From positions 37,598-101,597 of the forward strand of contig MU400658.1 of NCBI GenBank assembly GCA_022578965.1: DNA of 64,000 nucleotides. Reading direction: 5' to 3'. The translations under genes and the position numbers were made by a program. The DNA is from Xylaria sp. FL1777 (lineage: Eukaryota; Ascomycota; Sordariomycetes; Xylariales; Xylariaceae). Shown piece after piece: positions 47,028 to 60,514 of the stretch. The notes under the pieces are model-generated. The model searched no databases and had not been told where the DNA came from. It saw only the letters and a list, made by a program, of their open reading frames with translations. The number at the start of each line of letters is the position of its first letter. Positions within the stretch are counted from its first letter, which is position 1.

Positions 47028-47142
47028 CAGTAGCAGTAGCTGTAGTGCTAGCAGCAATAATAGCAGCAGTAATAGCAGTAGTAATAGCAGTAGTAATAAC
47101 AGTGGTAATAGCAGTAATAATAGCAGTAGTAATAGCAGTAGT
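47028..47142 (+). repeat. AGC/AGT/AAT trinucleotide microsatellite
   Basis: Imperfect AGCAGTAGCAGT and AGCAGTAATAGC repeats lie just upstream of the chromodomain relic (minus strand). Confidence 0.85.
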
Positions 47143-47655
47143 GCATAAAAAATAAATATAAATAAATAGAAGTACCACTATGCAAGCACAGCAACAACAG
47201 CAAAAAATGCAGCTAGTTCTATTAAGCCGTCTTAAAAAAAATATATTCCTTCGTTATGTCATGTTGTTAACAAATCATTAGAAATAGTGGAATATATAGT
47301 TGTGCTAGTAATAGTACATCAATATAATAAATAGATCAGAAAGGTTAAATAGCAAAAATAACGTATGTAAAAAAAGTAGAAAATATAGCCTAAAATATAG
47401 CAAAAAAGGTACAATGCTGTTATATGTTCGTAAATCGCAGCAAATGCCACCCTTCTGCCGTATCCCTGTTCGTGGAAATATATTAGTATGTAAGTAAAAA
47501 AGCTAAAACTAGTCACAAAGGTCTACAAAAGATCTAGGGCTACGTACTACCAGGTCAGTAAAAGCATCCAAAACATATACCTTTGCCATCTATTTGCTTT
47601 CCCAGTATTGCTTTAGTAGAAAAAAAGGAACTAGTAAAAAGAGAAATCATTAAAT
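47143..47655. other. Right part of the B-only segment, nothing recognised
   Basis: AT-rich. The minus frame 47,319-47,516 is hydrophobic/aromatic with no family resemblance. Confidence 0.35.
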
Positions 47656-47830
47656 ATAGCAAAGCAAACTAAAAAATATAGTCGCCAAGGTGAATAATGC
47701 TAGGATTGCAGTAGAAAGAGCCTTGCTAAAACGGGCCTATAATCCTAACTAAAAAGTAACCCAAATCAAAAAGCCAAATATATGCAAAACAAAAAAAAAG
47801 GTATAACCAAGTCCTAAGCGTTCTGTACAC

Positions 47831-47992
47831 TAAGTTATAACATTAAAAAAAGCAATTTACTACTAGGAAAACGCGTAGTTTTGATTTTTTTTCTATTTCT
47901 TGTGCTACACCGAGTTAAAACACTAAAAAAAGCAATTCACCACTAAAAAAACGCGTAAGGTTGATTTTCTTTCTATTTCTTGTGCTACACTA
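47831..47992 (+). repeat. 80-base tandem duplication found only in copy B
   Basis: AAAAAAAGCAATTTACTACT..AACGCGTAG..TTGATTTT..TCTATTTCTTGTGCTACAC occurs twice at an 80-base step (47,851 and 47,931). Copy A has one unit (about 14,190-14,275). Confidence 0.8.
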
Positions 47993-49854
47993 AGCGAACT
48001 ATACTATATGCTAATTGCTTACAATGCTGCAATAAAAGCATTTTCTTTCCGGATGCAACGTGTGTATATGCAATAGCAAATTCTCTTAAATCCCAGGCAC
48101 GCTAGTAAACTACGATGCTTCCTTTACTAAGCAGTTGTTCGTCTGAAGCCCAAAACTAGCCCGTTTCTAGGGTGCAAAACCAGAAGAAAATCCTTAGGTC
48201 TTAGCAACGTTGCAACAGCATAGGAACAAAAAGAAAGCAATGCATATTCCACCTATTGCCTAGTACCTACTACAATATATAAGTCCAAAGCGTAATATAA
48301 GCTGCAAACAGACTATATTGCGTTGCATTGCCGTACCTATGTACAAAAGGCGCTTTAGCTTAGTTGTAACGCCTTGCACTAAACCAAAAGCAAAAAGAAA
48401 GAAGAAAAAAGAAAGAACCAAAAGAAACCAGAAAAACCAAAACGCGAAAGCAAGCAAAAAAAGCCACAAGAACAAAAAACCTAATACGCGAAATAAAACG
48501 TACTATAGATAGCTTATTGCTTTATCCTCTTATAATACACGTGCTAGGAAAACAGGGTAAACTCCATAGGCTAGAACTTAACAAAAACGAAGTGATCGTT
48601 AGCTACGCGTTTTCTGCTCTGTTTTCCTTCTAGCCGGTCAGAAATTAAAAGAACATCGCTAGGCCTTGCCTTAGAAAAAAGGCAGCACAAGCCACAATGT
48701 AAACATTGCATTGCGCCTTTCGTAAAAATGTAAAACCATAAGAAGCTAAATAAGCTTATACGATCTAACGTTAGATTACCTAGTTATTTAGCTTCTATGC
48801 TACAGAAGTTAAAAGAAAGCAGAACCTTAACCAAAAAAAAAAGAAAAAGCTATAAAGAAAAAAAGCAACCTTACAAAAATCAAAGGAGAAATAAGTAGTA
48901 TTTTTCTTTTTTTCTTGCTTGTATAAGTAGTATAGTGTATATTATATATTATACTACTATATTTTACTATTACTATTGCTTTAAAAAAAAAAAAAGAAAA
49001 AAACAAAAAAAACAAAAAAAACAAAAGAAAACAATACTATAGAAAATGTTAGTTATAAACCCTTCGTCTTTTTGGCTTCGTACTAAGTGGCAATCTGTTA
49101 AACGTATTGCTATGCTATTCTTGGGCAGAAGATCATAGCACATCTAAAAGGCTATGCCTACTAAAACTTAAGACCTAAAAAGCAACGCTAAATCTTAGAT
49201 ACTATATGCTAACAACCCGCCTTTTTCTACACACAAAATAACTTTGCTACGTTTATACTCTTACTACTAACTTCAGCTCTTATTCCGTACCTAGAAAACC
49301 CGGTCCCTAATAAGCTAGCGTATTAAAAGTGCTGCTACGTAGCTTGTTAAGCTATTATAATGCAGCAGCATTACTGCAGCTACCACGGGTAAAAGAACCT
49401 ATAACCTAAAAAGCGGCTAAAGCACAGCGCTGCAATTCCTGCGAACCCATAGCAAGAAGGTATATAGTGCTAGCGGTTCTTCGTTACCTGCGTAGCAAGC
49501 CTATAGTTCAAAGTAGTACCAGGTGCAGTAGCTTCTCTAGCTCTTTCTTTTAATAAGGCCAAAGAACCGTTAAAAGCTATGCTACCAAGATTGCCTCGCA
49601 GCAGCCGCGTAATAAAAACGCATCGTTAGATCTTCGCGTTTGTTCAGGCCTAGCTAGACCAACCCTAGGCATAGAAGCCTTCTAGCAGCTACGCAACTAT
49701 AGCTATAAAAATAAGCAGGCTAAGCACAACGGCCAACCTAGCAACGCTGTCATCCTTTACCTATAAGCACCGCAGTTCTTGCTGAACAAAAGCTACAATA
49801 GCAAGGCCCGCTATAGTATGCTAGTTTCGCTAGAAGAAAAGAAGCCACTAGTGT

Positions 49855-50095
49855 TTACCGGAAAGTTAAGCCAGCTAAAGCATAACAAGAAAACCCTATA
49901 GAAAAAAAAAAACATCCTGTTGCTGCAGCGCATAAGTAGCCCCCCGCAACAAAAGGGTAAAAGCTGCTATGAATAGCTCCGATTTTATCGAAGCTACGAT
50001 TTGCGCTCTTGTTTAGCAGCAAGAAACGTGAAGCCACCAGGCAGTCGTAGCAAAGCAGAAAAGCATAATGCAAAAGTACAAAAAGTAGCACTAAT
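49855..50095 (-). pseudogene. Doubtful relic shared by both copies
   Basis: A 78-codon minus frame contains LLLNKSANRSFDKIGAIHSS, and copy A keeps LLLNKSANYSFNKISAIYSS (16,163-16,357). Hydrophobic segments flank it. No family was recognised, and conservation here is expected from simple descent, so coding status is weak. Confidence 0.2.
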
Positions 50096-50099
50096 TCTC

Positions 50100-52960
50100 C
50101 TGTTAGCTATTAAAGCTTTCTAAAGCTTGCTTTTTGTGCTTTAATGGCATCTAGGCCCATTTTTCCCAGTAAAAACACAGCAGCAGCTGCTACCTATAAA
50201 AAAAAGTACACTAGGACTGAAAAAATAAAGTAGCAGCATTAATTAGCTAGCGCTATGTTTTCTAAGCGGAAGCTACAGTTCTACTTGGGTTGCTTTGACT
50301 ATAGGATGCCTTAAAACCTTTACAACCGGTAAAAGTAGCATACGCAACAGCAGCAATTCTAAAAAAAGCACACGTTAGAAAACTATAACTATAAAAGCAT
50401 ATTAGTCCACAGGATTGCCAGGTTGGCTATAAAACTAAATGGTCCTTAGTTCTAGCAAGCTTTTGAAAAAACGTTAGGCGTCTCAATGCACAATGTTTTA
50501 AAGTCTACAAATCCCGAAGCAATAAATCCGTTGCTGGCAAAACTAAGAAAAAAAGTCAAGTAGGCAAAAAAAGAGACAAATCAGCTAGTACAGCTGTTTT
50601 ATTGCGTATGCCTGAAAGGGAGGGAATTATAAAGAAGAAAAAAAAAATAACTAAAAAAAACAAAGAAAAAAAAAAAAAGGAAAGCAAAAAAAAAAAAAAC
50701 AAAACAATTGTTAAAAGTATAAAAAAGTATACAATATAGCAAATAAAAGAGTATATTCAAAATAACTAGAAGTAAGGAAGGTAACCTAAAGGTCAAAGGA
50801 AATAAGTAATATATATAGCCCAAAGAGTATAAAGTATACTATATTTACTTATTCTAACAACAATCAAGCTTAACTAAATGAAATAGTTTATTACTATTTA
50901 AAAAACAGCTGTTTATTATTATTTAAAAGCAACCGTTACTTTTATATCCAAAACAAAACAGTAGTTCTTTATAAAGTATCCTAAAACTGCAGCATATAGC
51001 ATTATTTGTCTAGCATTAAAGCATAAGTTTTTTTACTTGTGTACTTACTACGCCTAAAGCTACTTAATGCTTAGGGTTACTGTTTTTTTTAAGTATAGTA
51101 TTCAAGGCACGCGTGTTGTTTTTTCTTTTTAGCAGCATTTTATATAAGTAGCAAGTTTATGTTTGCTTGCTTTATAGCAGCATTTCATTAAGCAATATCC
51201 TATCCATATTTATATCTAAAACAAAAAAAAGCTGCTAATTGTTCTAGCTTAAAAGCTTCTGCAGCACTTAGAACCGTGCATGTAGTCTAGTAGTGTAGTC
51301 TGGTAAATAAAAAAAGAAGTAGTAATAAAAGTAAAAGTAGAGAAAATGCAAGATTTACGTAACCTAGAAAACCCAACCTCTTTCTTTCCCTATTCGTATA
51401 TAGGAAAAAAAAAAACACGCATAAAAAACGAAACGTTTTTGCTACAAATCAGTTTTTCCTGTTTTCTTGTCATTTTATGGCTTTAAATTCCGATTTTTCC
51501 ATTATAGCGTTATAATGCGTCGCAAGTTTTCAGCATGTTCTGTTTTGTCTTTTTCTTCCTAGGCAGTACTATAAAAAAAAATGCATAAAGCTATAATAGA
51601 TTAGCCGTGCCGTTATAATATATGCAAAAAAATAGTAAAACATATTTATATTGCGTTATAATAAAGCAAAAAAATTTCTGCAAACGTAGCAAATCAAAAA
51701 AAAAGCAGCTTTAGCTCTTTTTTTTTAGGAAAACAACATAACTTTATAGCTTTAAAAGCCTACTGTATACCTAAAAACTTACAAAGTTCCCTCTTCCTGT
51801 TGCTGTTCCTGTGTTTGTTCCTATTTACGTAGAAGGCCTACTACACGCCCGGGAACTTACGAAGTTCCCCCTTCCTGTTCTACCATGCTTTTTATGCATC
51901 CTGCAATGCAAGCCTAGTGTTTCTGTAACCATTTGTTTAATCTGATCTTATATAGCATAAAGTTGCATAGTATAAATAGCATTACAGTCCTTAAGACAGC
52001 AGTAAAAGCATAGCGCTTTTTGTATTGTATTATATAGTTAAACTTGCTATAGGAAACAAAAAGTCAATACACTCTGCTTCCGGCCAAACCTTTCTAGCAA
52101 AAGTTCTAACCATACTAGTAACAAACCTAGTGCCGCGTAGTTCCCTAAACCCTTAGCACAAACAGCTAACGCATAGCTTACAAGGTAAACTGCTCTTTTT
52201 GCTATGTTTTAGCAAAAGCTAAACTTTTAAGTGCTTTTGTTAGTTAAAAGCATGCAAAAAAAAAATAACTACGTACTTCTTGAAAGCACTTTATGCTAAA
52301 TGTACAGCTACTATTCTGCAAGCAAAAAGCAAGTTTATAAATATTAGTTATAAAAGATTCTTTTGTAAGGTTTATAATAGCCCGTTTTTATAGAACGTAA
52401 ATCTAGCACGCTACATAAATCTGTATGCTATAGCATAGCAGCTTCCTAGCGTTATTAAAGTGTTTAAAGCGCTAATAAAAGCAGTAAGTATTAACTAAAA
52501 CCTTAACGTAGTTAGCAAATCAGCAAGCTATAAAAGCAGCCATAAGGTGCAAATCGGGCAAGTTCTTGTCCTAAAAAAGGTCAGTATATAGTAAAAAGAG
52601 CAACTAAAAGAAAAAGTAAAGCGCCAGTAAAAAAAAAGAAATCTGTAGCAATAAAATGCAAAGCAAAAAAAAAGGGAAAAAAGAAAAAAAGAAAAAAAAA
52701 AAGATAGAAAAAAAAGAGCTAAAAAAAAATAAAAGGGAAAGAAAAAGAAAAAAACGGAGCTAAAAAAAGAAAGGAAAAAAAGTTTATACTAAAGGGAAGC
52801 ATGGCCTTAAAAAGAAACGTGGCTTCAAAAGGTTTCCTTACGCCTAATGCCTAGCTAAATTATTTAATATGTTACCGCTTAGCAAAACTACCACAAACAT
52901 TGCTTTTTAGCTAAGTAGCGTTTATAACGTAAAAAAAATAAGTGCTTGCTACTGCTATAG
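50100..52960. other. Block shared with copy A, no gene
   Basis: AT-rich and broken. A-tracts at 50,630-50,700 and 52,640-52,790 give spurious Phe-rich minus frames. Aligns with 16,360-19,255. Confidence 0.45.
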
Positions 52961-52964
52961 CACG

Positions 52965-53105
52965 TAGTAAAACAAGCATACTAGTACTATTACTAATAAA
53001 CTATAGCTTACTAAAACATAGGAGTAGTAAAACAAGCGTACTAGTAACATTGCTAATAAACCATAGCCCATAGAAACACAAAAGTAGTAAAACAAGCGTA
53101 CTAGG
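52965..53105 (+). repeat. 60-base minisatellite, ~2.3 copies
   Basis: AGTAAAACAAGCxTACTAGTA at 52,965, 53,025 and 53,085. Homologue of the 4.3-copy array at 19,261. Confidence 0.85.
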
Positions 53106-53572
53106 CCTAACCACGTTATATATTAAGTATATACGTAGGTATTAAAATAGGACCCAAAAAGGTCTCCCTAGACTAGTTGCAAGGCAGAACAGCGCTTACT
53201 ACGCGGAAAGCGCGCGTATACTTTATACTTTGTACTGCAATAAAAACCTGCGTGCTTTGCTGCACCAAAAGTAGCATCTATTACTGCAAACCAATAAATA
53301 TACCTAGAACCAATAGCAAGGTATAAAAAGATTATTGCTAGGCCAAAACATATATCTGTTAATACGCTTTAAAACACTATACAAGCAACTAAGCCAGAAA
53401 ACAAAAGCAATATTTTCCTTAACCACTTTGCTTTTTTCTTTGCTTTAGTAATATAATAGCAACACGTGCTGCTATTTGTAAAAAGATCTAGGTTTAAGTC
53501 TTAGCTAAAGCACAGTATAAGTAATATGTTTATACTAATAAGCATATGCTTACTTAATTTTTTTTTTTTTTT

Positions 53573-53595
53573 AAGGCAACACTACGTGTTGCCTT
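53573..53595. repeat. 10-bp-stem palindrome between T tracts
   Basis: AAGGCAACAC and GTGTTGCCTT are perfect reverse complements with a 3-base loop (TAC), flanked by a long T run on the left and T7 on the right. Confidence 0.7.
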
Positions 53596-53937
53596 TTTTT
53601 ATACGATATATAGCGCTATTAATACTACCTTTTTGTATTCTTTTCCTCGCTAACGTCCTACCAAAAAGCGTTTTTTCTAAAGGAGCATTAAATATACAGA
53701 ACGTATAAAACGTTTTTGCTATATACTTTTTGCTTTTTATCCGTTTTGAACATGAATTAATTCTTAGGGAACCTTTATTTTAAGCAAGCGCTACTTCTTT
53801 ACGTATTCGTTATAGCTATTGTCCGTACTTGTATATCTGCCTACTTTAACCTAGGTTTCCTTGCGTAAAAACGCTACTAAGCTGCTTCGTAAACAACTTG
53901 CTTTTTTTCTTCCTTTTTCCTAACCTTTCCTGCCTTT

Positions 53938-54333
53938 TAAGAAGCACGCTTGCTAAAGCTAAGATCCTACACTACTTATATATATTCTTTTCTTTTGCCT
54001 GCAATTTTTCTAGCTTTTCCTATTGTTCCCCTGAAGCAAGTTCTGCTTACAAGACTTAACTAGCTCGCTATGCCTCTTCTTTTTACTGCGGCTTCTTTAA
54101 GCAAAGTTCTAAGTAGCCTTGCGGGTTCCTATCTCTTTGCCTCCTTTATGTGTTACAACACGTATGCTAGGCTTGTTGCCTACAAAAAAGGCGCAGAACA
54201 TGCAAAGGCTGTAGTTCCTCCGCGCCTTAACAACGCAGCACCGTTAAACAATGCACCCGTTTTCCGCAGGTCTAGTTCTATAGAAAGTAACTGCCTATTA
54301 CAAGTACTACAAGCGTGTAGCACAAAAAACTAG
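53938..54333 (+). pseudogene. Possible 130-codon relic, family unknown
   Basis: The plus frame is open except for one TAG (54,061-54,063). Its second half (from ATG 54,070) reads SLSKVLSSLAGSYLF, YNTYARLVAYKKGAEHAK and LNNAAPLNNAPVFRRSSS, with ordinary composition unlike the Phe-rich artefacts around it. Copy A keeps the same frame at 20,471-20,704. No known motif was found. It may be part of a longer decayed gene or a chance open frame. Confidence 0.35.
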
Positions 54334-55832
54334 CTTAATACGGCGATCTAATAGTAGCTATATAGCGCCTTTAGTCCTAAGCAACAAAAATAACGATTCT
54401 GCAGCTTTGTGCGCAACTTTTAGCCTTCAGACAAAAAATTCTGTAAAAACCTTTTGCCCCTTTTTTTCCCGTGCTAAACTACTTATAGCCTTGTTAAAAA
54501 ATGCAGCTTGCCATCTGTTTTACGATCTAAAAAAATAGAACTACTATAACAAGTTTATAAAGTATTCAGAATAAAAAAGCGTATACCTGTACAATAATAA
54601 TAACTATAATCCATATACTGACTTTTCTTAAAGCATAAAGGTTTAGCAGCCAGCAATTAGCAATAAAGGCATTAAAAACAAGCATAACTTTTGTATAGTA
54701 TTATAAAGCCGCAAAAAGTACTAAGCTTGCGCAAAGATCCTGCAATAGCGCAAGAACGAAATACTCGCGCAATTCGCGGGAGAATTAAGCACCCACCCTA
54801 GCGCAGCGTCTGTAGTTTTAAAAGCAGCACCCTCTTTGTTCCGCTATTCTATAGGCCTATCTACTACTGCTACTAAAAGCGTAGTCCCTCCTAGTCACTA
54901 AAAGCCAAAAACAAGCCATAGCGGGCCTCGGAAACCCAAGATAAAGTAGTGCACCAAAAATAAAAGTGCTACAAAAAAAAGCAATGTTAGAATACAGAAC
55001 CTACTAGCACTTACACGTAAAATAACAACGCTATTAAAAAAGAACTAGCCTGCTACCTAAGCAAAAACTAAGTTACTTTTAGCTATATACTATATAAAGC
55101 ACAAACATATGCTAGCACGCTTTACAAGTTAAGTAAAAAAAGATCTATTTATGCTATTTTGCCTACTGTACTGCTCCGTTTTTTGTTTTTGTTGCTACAT
55201 AATATAAAAACGCTATAGTTTTACTACTAAGCAAAACTCAATTAGTTATATACAAACTTAAGCACATGCTATAATTTATACTTAGACCTTTCCGTATAAA
55301 CCTTTGCATACATATATGCTTAGCTATAAAAACCTTTTTATACAAAGCTAGCTATAAAACCCCTTCTATAAAAAAAAAAAAAGGAATAACTATTATTTTT
55401 AGCATACTATAATTTATAAGTACTTGCATTATGCAAATAGTTATAACACCAAAGTACATGCATTACTTTTCTGCATACTTCATGCGCTAACATAAGTGCA
55501 TTAAGCACAACATACTAACTGCATTTTTATTCATTAGAATTCTCTTTTTTTAAGGTATCTTTATCTGCCTAACAAGTTCGTACATTATGTTTAATGCCTC
55601 CACAAATATTACACTATCTTTAACCTGTTTATACCTTTTTTGTTAGATTACTTTTTTTTTTTTTTTCTTTACATTCTACTACTTTCTTTTTTTTTATTTT
55701 TGGTATTTCTTGACCACCTAGTACTATACGCAGTTTTTTACGCAGTAATTACTCTTGTTTTGTTTTGCCACGCTTGCTACCCTTATAGTTATTTTTTTGA
55801 AGCGTTTCTGCATATCGGCGCAAAATAGCTAA

Positions 55833-56110
55833 CTAATGCATAACTTCCTGTGCTCCTTTTGTTATAAAGTCCATTAAGTCTAACATAATTATTCCTAAGC
55901 TTCTAAAATACGTATGCACCTTACTTTTCCTTGGACTCAATTGCTTTTTTGCCTTAAGTAAAGTAGTCCGTATTCTTGCTGTTAAAACTAAGGGTAGCTT
56001 TTCGAAATTAACCGATAATATTCTTGCTATTTCTTGAACTTCCCTAGTAGATAAAATCCTTTTTGCATAGAGAAGCACAAGCTTAACTGCTTCGAAGCTA
56101 AATTAAATAT
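55833..56110 (-). pseudogene. Possible ~95-codon relic, family unknown
   Basis: The minus frame reads FSFEAVKLVLLYAKRILSTR, then EVQEIARILSVNFEKLP, ARIRTTLLKAKKQLSPRKSK and LDLMDFITKGAQEVMH, then stop. Composition is that of a normal soluble helical protein and differs from surrounding low-complexity frames. Just upstream a TAA interrupts what could be a longer frame. The copy A equivalent (about 22,230-22,510) is broken. I do not recognise a family. Confidence 0.4.
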
Positions 56111-59035
56111 TATTTTCTGTAAAGGCCTGTTAAAACGCGTTTAAAAACGCAGCTAGAAAATTTGCCTTGTTCATGTAAGTTAAATACTACCGCATAAACC
56201 GTTTTGTATATTGCTTATAACGCTGTTAGAAAACACGAAAAAGAACCAAATCGAAAGGCTGGAGCTTATAAAACAAATAGGCTGGTATCCGAAGAAGAAA
56301 TATGTTGTTAGCATAGCAATATTTCTTGAATTCTATCGTATAGTAGCTTTTCTAAACATTTAGAATTAAAAGGCATTTAGCCCTTTTAGTACAGCTTTTT
56401 ATATAAGCATTAAAGTATTAAATCTAGCTCTTGGCTATTTTAAGCGTACTGCAGCCATTCTTAAACAAGCTAATAACCTAGTTAGCCGGTAGTTTCTTGT
56501 TGCAATACTACAATGCTAAGTACATTTTGCCTAGGAAAATGAAGTATAGTAGCACCGCCCAACCTTAAAAATTAATGGCCTAATTTACTGTTATTTATAC
56601 TTTGCTTTTTAGCTCCGCCTGCCTAAAACGTTTACGTTTTTTAGCGCCGGTTACTACTATTAGGCTAGTACTTTTGCGCATTCAAAACCCTATTTCGCTA
56701 AAGTTATAAATATCTTCTGCCTATATGCCATGTTTCGCAATAGTATAGCTAACCCGCGTAAACTATTCCTAATAAGTTTTAAGATTTTCGTTACAGGCTA
56801 ACTACTTATGTCAACGTTAATACCCGCGCGTTCAGAAAGCTAGTAGTCAAGTTCCAAGGTTCAAAGCCGCATTATTGCTAGCCAAGGACGCATTGTAGTC
56901 GCGTAGAAAAAAATTAGCAATATGTTCCCTGTAAGCAAGCCAAAGAAAAAAACGCTTACGTAAATCAATCAATACTACATTATGCTATTGTTTCGTCTTT
57001 GGCTATTGTTCCGATTCGGCATAACTATTAGCTTTTTAGCTCCGGGTCCTTTATTAAAACGTTATATAAAAACACCCGTTAGCACAAAGAACATATAAAG
57101 ATCCGTTCTTTTGCTTAAAAAGCCAATTCGCGATTTGCTCGTGTTCTTATAGTAAAAAACAATACCAAAAAAAAAAAACGTAAAAAGAAAAAATAAGAAT
57201 TCTTAAAACTAAAATTTAAGTACTCAAGTAATACTATCTAAAATCCAAAACGTTTTCTAGCTACTTTTCTATTGTTCCCAGAAAGGAAATGTAATTCGAA
57301 CGAAAAACAAAAAAAAAAAAACTACATATATACATACAAAACCAAAGGCTTCGCAAAGCAAATAAAGCACTTAGCAAGCGCCAGAAAGGTAAAAAAAAGC
57401 GCCTACAGAATAAAAAAAGTCTTATTATAAAAAATACAATAGATTTAATAGCCTAAAAAGGTATAAAAAAGCTGGTACGGTTACAAACGTCAAAAAAACG
57501 TGGTAGTAGTAAGTTAAGTTTGCTGCGCTAGCAACAATATAAACAATACAGCAAAACCGGCTATAATGCAAAAACTTGTAATAAAGATATAAAAACAAAT
57601 AATAAATTAAAATCCAATTAATTTTTAATAATAAATGCCTTAGTTATAAAGTTATTAATAATTAAACCTAATAAAATAGTAAAAAGTGCATCGCTCGCTT
57701 ATAAACCACGTTAAATATTAAGAGTTACTACAAGCACATAAGAAATTGCTAAAGATATATAACGCTTATAGCCACATAATGAATAACTTCGCAACCACCA
57801 GTCGCAATACAGTTCTAAACTAGCCATTTGGACTAAAATCGAGTGCTCTATTCAAAAACACCAATAGCTTAGTTATAAAACCAATGGTTGCTACGCTATT
57901 TATGCTATATGCTTATATGCCCTAAAGAATTCATATAGTAGCATATATGTAAATATCTCTGCAACCGTTAGCCCTACAGAGAAGCCGTTAGTATTTCCAA
58001 ATAGCCCTTTCCATTTAGAACCAAACAATATGTCTTCTGTTAAAGTATAATAAGTAGTTGTAAAGTTGTTCGTCATGTAGCTGTAAGCGTCATGTATTTA
58101 TATCAATTTCTCATATGTCTGTATTAATTTCTTATATATCTGTATCAATTTCTCAAAAGAATTGCTACAAACATATAACGCTTTTATTAGCTCTATTCCA
58201 AAAAGGTAATGCATACTATATTTTCTTATCTACCCAATGTTGTTCATTTTCTATTTCTCTTTATACATTCTATTAATTCAATTCTGTTTATACACTCTAC
58301 TTTATTAATACTAAAAACATATTTATTACATACTTTAATCTTGTAATTCTAATTAACCTTCACATTATACGATGTCTTTCCAAGCTCTTAAGCCTTAGTT
58401 GTTTCGTAAGCGCGCTCCTACTTTAAATAATTTATCTTATCGTCAAAAAAAACAACGCATGTTTTGTTATTCTTTCTTTTGTCTACCTCTGCTACATAAT
58501 AGGCCATCTGCTGCTTTTATAACCACTTTAACTCGCTGATCCTCTATATCTAGTTGTAGTAGCAATAATGTCTTTCTATTCTATAGCCTCGGTAACAATA
58601 ATGCCTACCCTCACCTTTTTAGCACCGTTCTGCACCTGTGTAGCCGTAAAAAGCTTAACAAGCTAGCATAAGAAAACCATACCAATTATAAGATTTTCTT
58701 TAGCAACACTTTCTATAACCCACTAAAGCTCCAACGTGTACAAATGCCCATGCCTAGCCCAGAAACCAGTTCTACTTTTGTCCTTCTAATATCCTAGTTT
58801 GCCAAACCGTTTTGCACTGCTAGCCTGCCAACTGCTACTCAGGAAGAATTTAAATCAGCCTTAAGGTTAATTCGTAAAGTTATAAAAGAAAGTTAATAGC
58901 TTTCTATAGACTTAGTTCGTTCGTATAAACGCGTACGTCAGTAAAAACACAAACAGAAGTAGTTACTATTAAATTTGAATAGCTATAACTTCTCCCTTTT
59001 ATATTTACTGCCCTGAAGTTCACTAGTAAGGTTAC
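56111..59035. other. Block shared with copy A, no gene
   Basis: AT-rich and broken in every frame. An imperfect ~25-base repeat TATATxTGTATCAATTTCTxA occurs around 58,095-58,155. Nothing else is supported. Confidence 0.45.
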
Positions 59036-59040
59036 CTGTA

Positions 59041-59320
59041 CTAAGTTTAATTAGAAGCGCTTTATTTATAATAGCGTTGCTTAAACAAACTTCTCTTGTG
59101 CCAGCTTTGCTATCTAAAGCAAGCACTTCGTTAGCTAACTACTATTTACCGTTCCTAGTTCCAGAAACCATTTCTAACCCACCTATTCCAAGCAACCCAT
59201 TTCTTACAGCCAACGCGCTCTTTAACCACGTTAATTTATTTGCAAAAAATAATAGGTTCAGTATTACTAAAGACCACTTATACTCGTTTAAAGAACAACT
59301 AATTCAATTTTCTATTTAAT
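59041..59320 (+). pseudogene. Coding relic, ~92 open codons, family unknown
   Basis: The plus frame from 59,041 reads LSLIRSALFIIALLKQTSLV, then Pro-rich VPETISNPPIPSNPF and a polar end NLFAKNNRFSITKDHLYSFK before TAA. The same frame runs on with many TAG/TAA codons for some 300 further codons in an Arg/Lys-rich composition, so this could be the start of a longer dead gene; I cannot show that. Copy A: 25,439-25,708. The minus frame 59,869-60,105 is a competing reading of the downstream part. Confidence 0.4.
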
Positions 59321-60514
59321 ATAACCGATTTAAACAAGTTAAAAAAAACAAAAGCAAAAGACTTTAGCAGCAAAAGTCTCAGAAAACTAGCTGCAAATAG
59401 GTAATTATTGCTAAGGCTATAAACAAGGGTCAATAGTTATTACAACTACACAAAGATACAAAACATTACTAGCATAACTATGGCCCTAACTTTAAACCCC
59501 TCTGCCCACCCTTCTCCTCGCAAGCTTACGAACTTAGTAAAAGCAACTATTAAATTAACTAGCTGCTAAGTTAGTATTCGGGCTTAAAATATCCAAAGCA
59601 TAATAAAACAGCAACACGAAAAGTCTGTTTCTACCCAAAACGATATCTAAATTCTTAACACTCGACTATAACCTTGCAAGTTCGCGTTTTAACATCAAAT
59701 AATTAAAATCGCTAGAATTAGCGTAATAACTTTAACCTACCAAGTAGCTAGCACTTCGTTCGCGGAGTACAAATATAACAAGAAACATAGAAACCAGCAA
59801 TACTATAGTAACGCAGCAGCGTTTTAACAAGAAACGCAAAGCTAACAAACTTGCTAATTTAAAAAAGATTATAAACAAGCTTGTAGAACTAGTATTACAG
59901 CTACTAGCGGACGAAAAGTAAGCAGAAAGACTCTTTTTTTAGAAGAACGCAAAGAAGGCGCAGCTAGTATGCTTAATACACAACATAGCAAAAAACCAGC
60001 GTAAAGCGAAAACCAGCAACAAAAATAGAAAGAAACAAGGAAAGAAAAAAGAAGGCAAATAAAAGAAAAAAGACTAGCAGAAGGCTTTTTTGCGCTTTCT
60101 AGCAAGGCAAAAGGTCCGAAAGCTTCAAGAAAAAAAGTCCTTCTGCTTTTTGACTTTACCTTTTGTTTAGCAAGCTAATTAGTAAAAACCAGTGTTTACA
60201 GGGTAGTAAAGCTTTAAAGTAGCAGCATAAACATTGTTGCATAAGGTTTTTATCCGGCTTTTTGTACGGGTTTCCTTATAGGTACACAAGTAAAAAAACG
60301 GCGCTACTAAGCTGCATAGTAAGTTTTTTTTACTCCATAGTACTAGGTGCAAAAAAAAGGCAAGCGTAGCGTACTTGACGTTTTACTATAAATGCCCGCA
60401 TTTTATCCGGGCTACGTTTCTTTTCTTGTTTTTATTTGAATTCTCTATTGTAACGACTTTTTGTATTTTATAACCGCTTTTTTTTTTTCCTCCCCGGTAT
60501 TTTCCTTCTACTAA

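Larger units (their letters stand above)
45565..47655. other. 2.1 kb segment present only in copy B
   Basis: Copy A continues without it at 14,000-14,005. Junction sequences are AGTTTGTTA on the left and AATCATTAAATATA on the right, against TTTATTAAATATA in A. That allows at most a short (TTA-like) duplication, and no terminal repeats were found. It holds a 57-base tandem repeat, a dead chromodomain gene and a trinucleotide array. Confidence 0.75.

Noticed and set aside
53573..53610. Stem plus T run as an intrinsic terminator
   Set aside because: Bacterial-type terminator logic does not apply in a eukaryotic subtelomere, and no gene precedes it.
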